From contig CAYLJO010000152.1 of the NCBI GenBank assembly GCA_964383905.1, forward strand, positions 1 through 15,475: a stretch of 15,475 bases of DNA, written 5' to 3'. The notes under the pieces are model-generated. The model did no database searches and was not told the DNA's origin. It was given only the letters and a program-made list of their open reading frames with translations. This document shows positions 14,249-15,475 of the stretch, one piece after another (position 1 is the first letter of the stretch; every line of letters begins with the position of its first letter). The stretch is from CAYLJO01 sp964383905 (GTDB lineage: Bacteria > Acidobacteriota > Blastocatellia > Pyrinomonadales > Pyrinomonadaceae). The translations under genes were made by a program, and so were the position numbers.

Positions 14249-14782
14249 ATGGACCAACTTGTGGAGATCGAGCGCCGCGCCGCCCGCGTCAGGCTGTTGT
14301 TGATGGATTGCGACGGCGTGCTGACGGACGGGCGCATCGAGCTTCTGGATAACGGCGACGAGTCGAAAAGCTTCCACACGCGCGACGGGCACGGGCTCGT
14401 CCTTCTGCACCGCGCAGGCTTGCGCTCTGGTATCATCTCAGGTCGCACGTCGCGCGCGGTCGAGCGTCGCGCGCGCGAGCTCGGCATCACCTACCTGAGG
14501 CAGGGGGCGTGGGATAAGATCAAAGATTTCGAGCAGTTGCTGGCGGAGGCTGATGTTGAGGAGTCGGGGGTTGCATTTATCGGTGATGATGTGACCGATA
14601 TTCCGCTGATGCAGCGCGCAGAGTTCGCCGTCGCCGTCGCCGACGCGGGCGAAGAGACCCGGGCGGCCGCCCACTATGTCACGCGTCTTCCGGGCGGCTT
14701 CGGAGCGGTGCGTGAAGTTACGGAGGTTATCCTCAAAGCGCAGGGTCACTGGGCTGAATTAATGAGGCGCTATGTAAAGTAG
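14249..14782 (+). CDS. kdsC: 3-deoxy-manno-octulosonate-8-phosphate phosphatase (KdsC)
   Basis: HAD-superfamily phosphatase that removes phosphate from Kdo-8-P to give Kdo, the step between KdsA and KdsB. The 177-residue size is that of the C0 (capless, tetrameric) KdsC group. Motifs: DCDGVLTDG (20-28) with nucleophile Asp 20 and acid Asp 22, Ser 64 in IISGRTS, Lys 90 in the WDKIKDF segment, and GDDVTDIPLM (112-121) with the magnesium-binding Asp. It starts 5 bp after the M1-like gene, so translational coupling is likely. In many genomes kdsC is followed by kdsD/kpsF or lpt genes; here a possible terminator and a response regulator follow instead. A sialic-acid-type 9-phosphatase is ruled out mainly by context, with kdsA and kdsB close by. 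Confidence 0.95.
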   Translation: MDQLVEIERRAARVRLLLMDCDGVLTDGRIELLDNGDESKSFHTRDGHGLVLLHRAGLRSGIISGRTSRAVERRARELGITYLRQGAWDKIKDFEQLLAEADVEESGVAFIGDDVTDIPLMQRAEFAVAVADAGEETRAAAHYVTRLPGGFGAVREVTEVILKAQGHWAELMRRYVK

Positions 14783-14783
14783 T

Positions 14784-14812
14784 GGCGGGCGATGCGCTTT
14801 TTTTCTTCGCCC
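14784..14812 (+). terminator. Possible terminator after kdsC
   Basis: Just after the kdsC stop codon, GGGCGA (14787-14792) and TCGCCC (14807-14812) are perfect inverted copies around a loop that contains seven T (14798-14804). A smaller GCG/CGC hairpin right before the T-run is an alternative fold. The T-run is inside the large loop, so this is not a textbook intrinsic terminator. Its place at the end of the kdsA-kdsC set supports the call. Confidence 0.4.
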
Positions 14813-14882
14813 CCGTCAGTTATCATGCCGCGCTTACCCCCGGCAAGTAGTCACGGCAGATTAAAACCATCTGGAGGCGAAC

Positions 14883-15260
14883 ATGGCCGACCCTTCACAT
14901 CAGATACTATTCGTCGAGGACACCTCCGACACCCGCGATCTGGTTGAATTCAGTTTACAGCAGGACGGTTTCACGGTTGTCACCGCCCAGACGGCTGACG
15001 AAGGCCTCACGCATGCGCGGTCGGATTCATACGCGCTGATTCTTATTGATATTGGTCTGCCTGATAAGGATGGTCTGGAGCTTTGCCGTGAGATTCGCCG
15101 GTTTGATCAGACCACCCCGATACTCTTCTACACAGCTTTCGCCGACCTGCTTGACGCGGAGGAGGCACACAAGGCGGGGGCGCAGGGTTGCTTGCGCAAG
15201 CCTGAAGATACCGGCCGGCTCGGCGCGATTGCGCGCGAGTTGATTGAAAAGAAAGGTTGA
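14883..15260 (+). CDS. Single-domain response regulator (CheY-like receiver)
   Basis: A 125-residue stand-alone receiver domain with no output domain. Seen: the acidic pair Glu 12-Asp 13 in FVEDTSD, phospho-acceptor Asp 56 in LILIDIGLPDKDG, Thr 84 in LFYTAFA and Lys 106 in CLRKPED, so the phosphorylation site is complete. Such proteins pass phosphate between histidine kinases and phosphotransfer proteins, or act by protein binding. GGAGG at 14873-14877, five bases before the ATG, is among the best ribosome-binding sites in the window. No histidine kinase is nearby; the propeller-sensor remnant at 5752 lacks its kinase part. It stands apart from kdsC by 100 bp with a possible terminator between them, so it is probably expressed on its own. 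Confidence 0.93.
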   Translation: MADPSHQILFVEDTSDTRDLVEFSLQQDGFTVVTAQTADEGLTHARSDSYALILIDIGLPDKDGLELCREIRRFDQTTPILFYTAFADLLDAEEAHKAGAQGCLRKPEDTGRLGAIARELIEKKG

Positions 15261-15358
15261 GTGCCGCCCTGTTCGGAACGATTTGACAGGCCGCCGCGAT
15301 GTTGATTATCTTTATCGCGTCCTGAGATAACACGACCGGGCCGCCATGTGCTTAGTCG

Positions 15359-15391
15359 TGAATGCAGAAGGATGAATCGGTTCTGCATTCA
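15359..15391. repeat. Perfect 11-bp inverted repeat between the response regulator and tRNA-Gly
   Basis: TGAATGCAGAA (15359-15369) and TTCTGCATTCA (15381-15391) are exact inverted copies with an 11-base loop. It lies about 100 bp after the response regulator stop and 12 bp before the tRNA. There is no T-run of note on the plus strand. It may be a weak terminator, a leader hairpin ahead of the tRNA, or an intergenic repeat; it carries the CGTGAAT word also found at 4797. Confidence 0.45.
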
Positions 15392-15403
15392 ACATTTCCT
15401 TGA

Positions 15404-15475
15404 GCGGGTGTGGCGCAATGGTAGCGCATCAGCTTCCCAAGCTGAGGGTTGCGAGTTCGAGTCTCGTCGCCCGCT
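15404..15475 (+). tRNA. tRNA-Gly (anticodon CCC)
   Basis: All arms can be drawn. The acceptor GCGGGTG (15404-15410) pairs with CGCCCGC, with one G-T wobble. The D-arm stem GCGC/GCGC has the loop AATGGTA. The anticodon stem TCAGC/GCTGA carries the loop TTCCCAA and thus anticodon CCC. The T-arm GCGAG/CTCGT has the loop TTCGAGT. The discriminator base is T, as usual for bacterial glycine tRNAs. The 72 nt reach exactly the right window edge, so whether CCA is encoded cannot be seen. The CCC isoacceptor reads GGG codons. Confidence 0.95.

Overview
The window looks like a chromosomal stretch of a diderm bacterium, most likely an Acidobacteriota member and perhaps class Blastocatellia. The clues are a complete trio of Kdo (LPS inner-core sugar) genes, a eukaryote-type Ser/Thr kinase and PP2C phosphatase, a fragment of a 'two-component regulator propeller' sensor, a short monofunctional proline dehydrogenase, moderately high GC, and intergenic regions carrying degenerate short repeats. 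The taxonomic call is an inference. No phage, insertion sequence, CRISPR array or origin was seen.

Left part (1-4765): a truncated membrane-protein gene leaves the left edge on the minus strand. Next come proline dehydrogenase and a small NfeD-like membrane protein on the plus strand. Facing them is a minus-strand, operon-like run: a cystathionine gamma-synthase/lyase family enzyme, then a PP2C phosphatase, then a broken gene. The broken gene is the most notable item. Read through its lesions it is a full-length KamB/NpmA-type 16S rRNA A1408 methyltransferase, the enzyme class that gives pan-aminoglycoside resistance. It carries three in-frame stops and one frameshift, yet both A1408-clamping tryptophans and the SAM motif are intact.

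Middle (4766-6189): nearly 1 kb of sequence without a convincing gene. It holds inverted and direct short repeats, a perfect 22-bp palindrome and a hairpin, and is followed by an 86-codon remnant of a propeller sensor (signal peptide plus one blade).

Right part (6190-15475): kdsB and pyrG are adjacent (12-bp gap), and a short palindromic/tandem repeat forms the tail of kdsB. A ~580-bp spacer with a strong Shine-Dalgarno and a tiny ORF follows, then a membrane-anchored Ser/Thr kinase with an N-terminal zinc-ribbon-like motif. Next is the tight set kdsA, a secreted M1-peptidase-like protein without zinc ligands but with TPRs, and kdsC. A single-domain response regulator and a tRNA-Gly(CCC) end the window. 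KdsA, KdsC and KdsB give three consecutive steps from arabinose-5-phosphate and PEP to CMP-Kdo. PyrG supplies the CTP that KdsB consumes. The Kdo pathway thus dominates the right half. The kinase and the PP2C phosphatase could form a reversible phosphorylation pair, although they lie about 6 kb apart.
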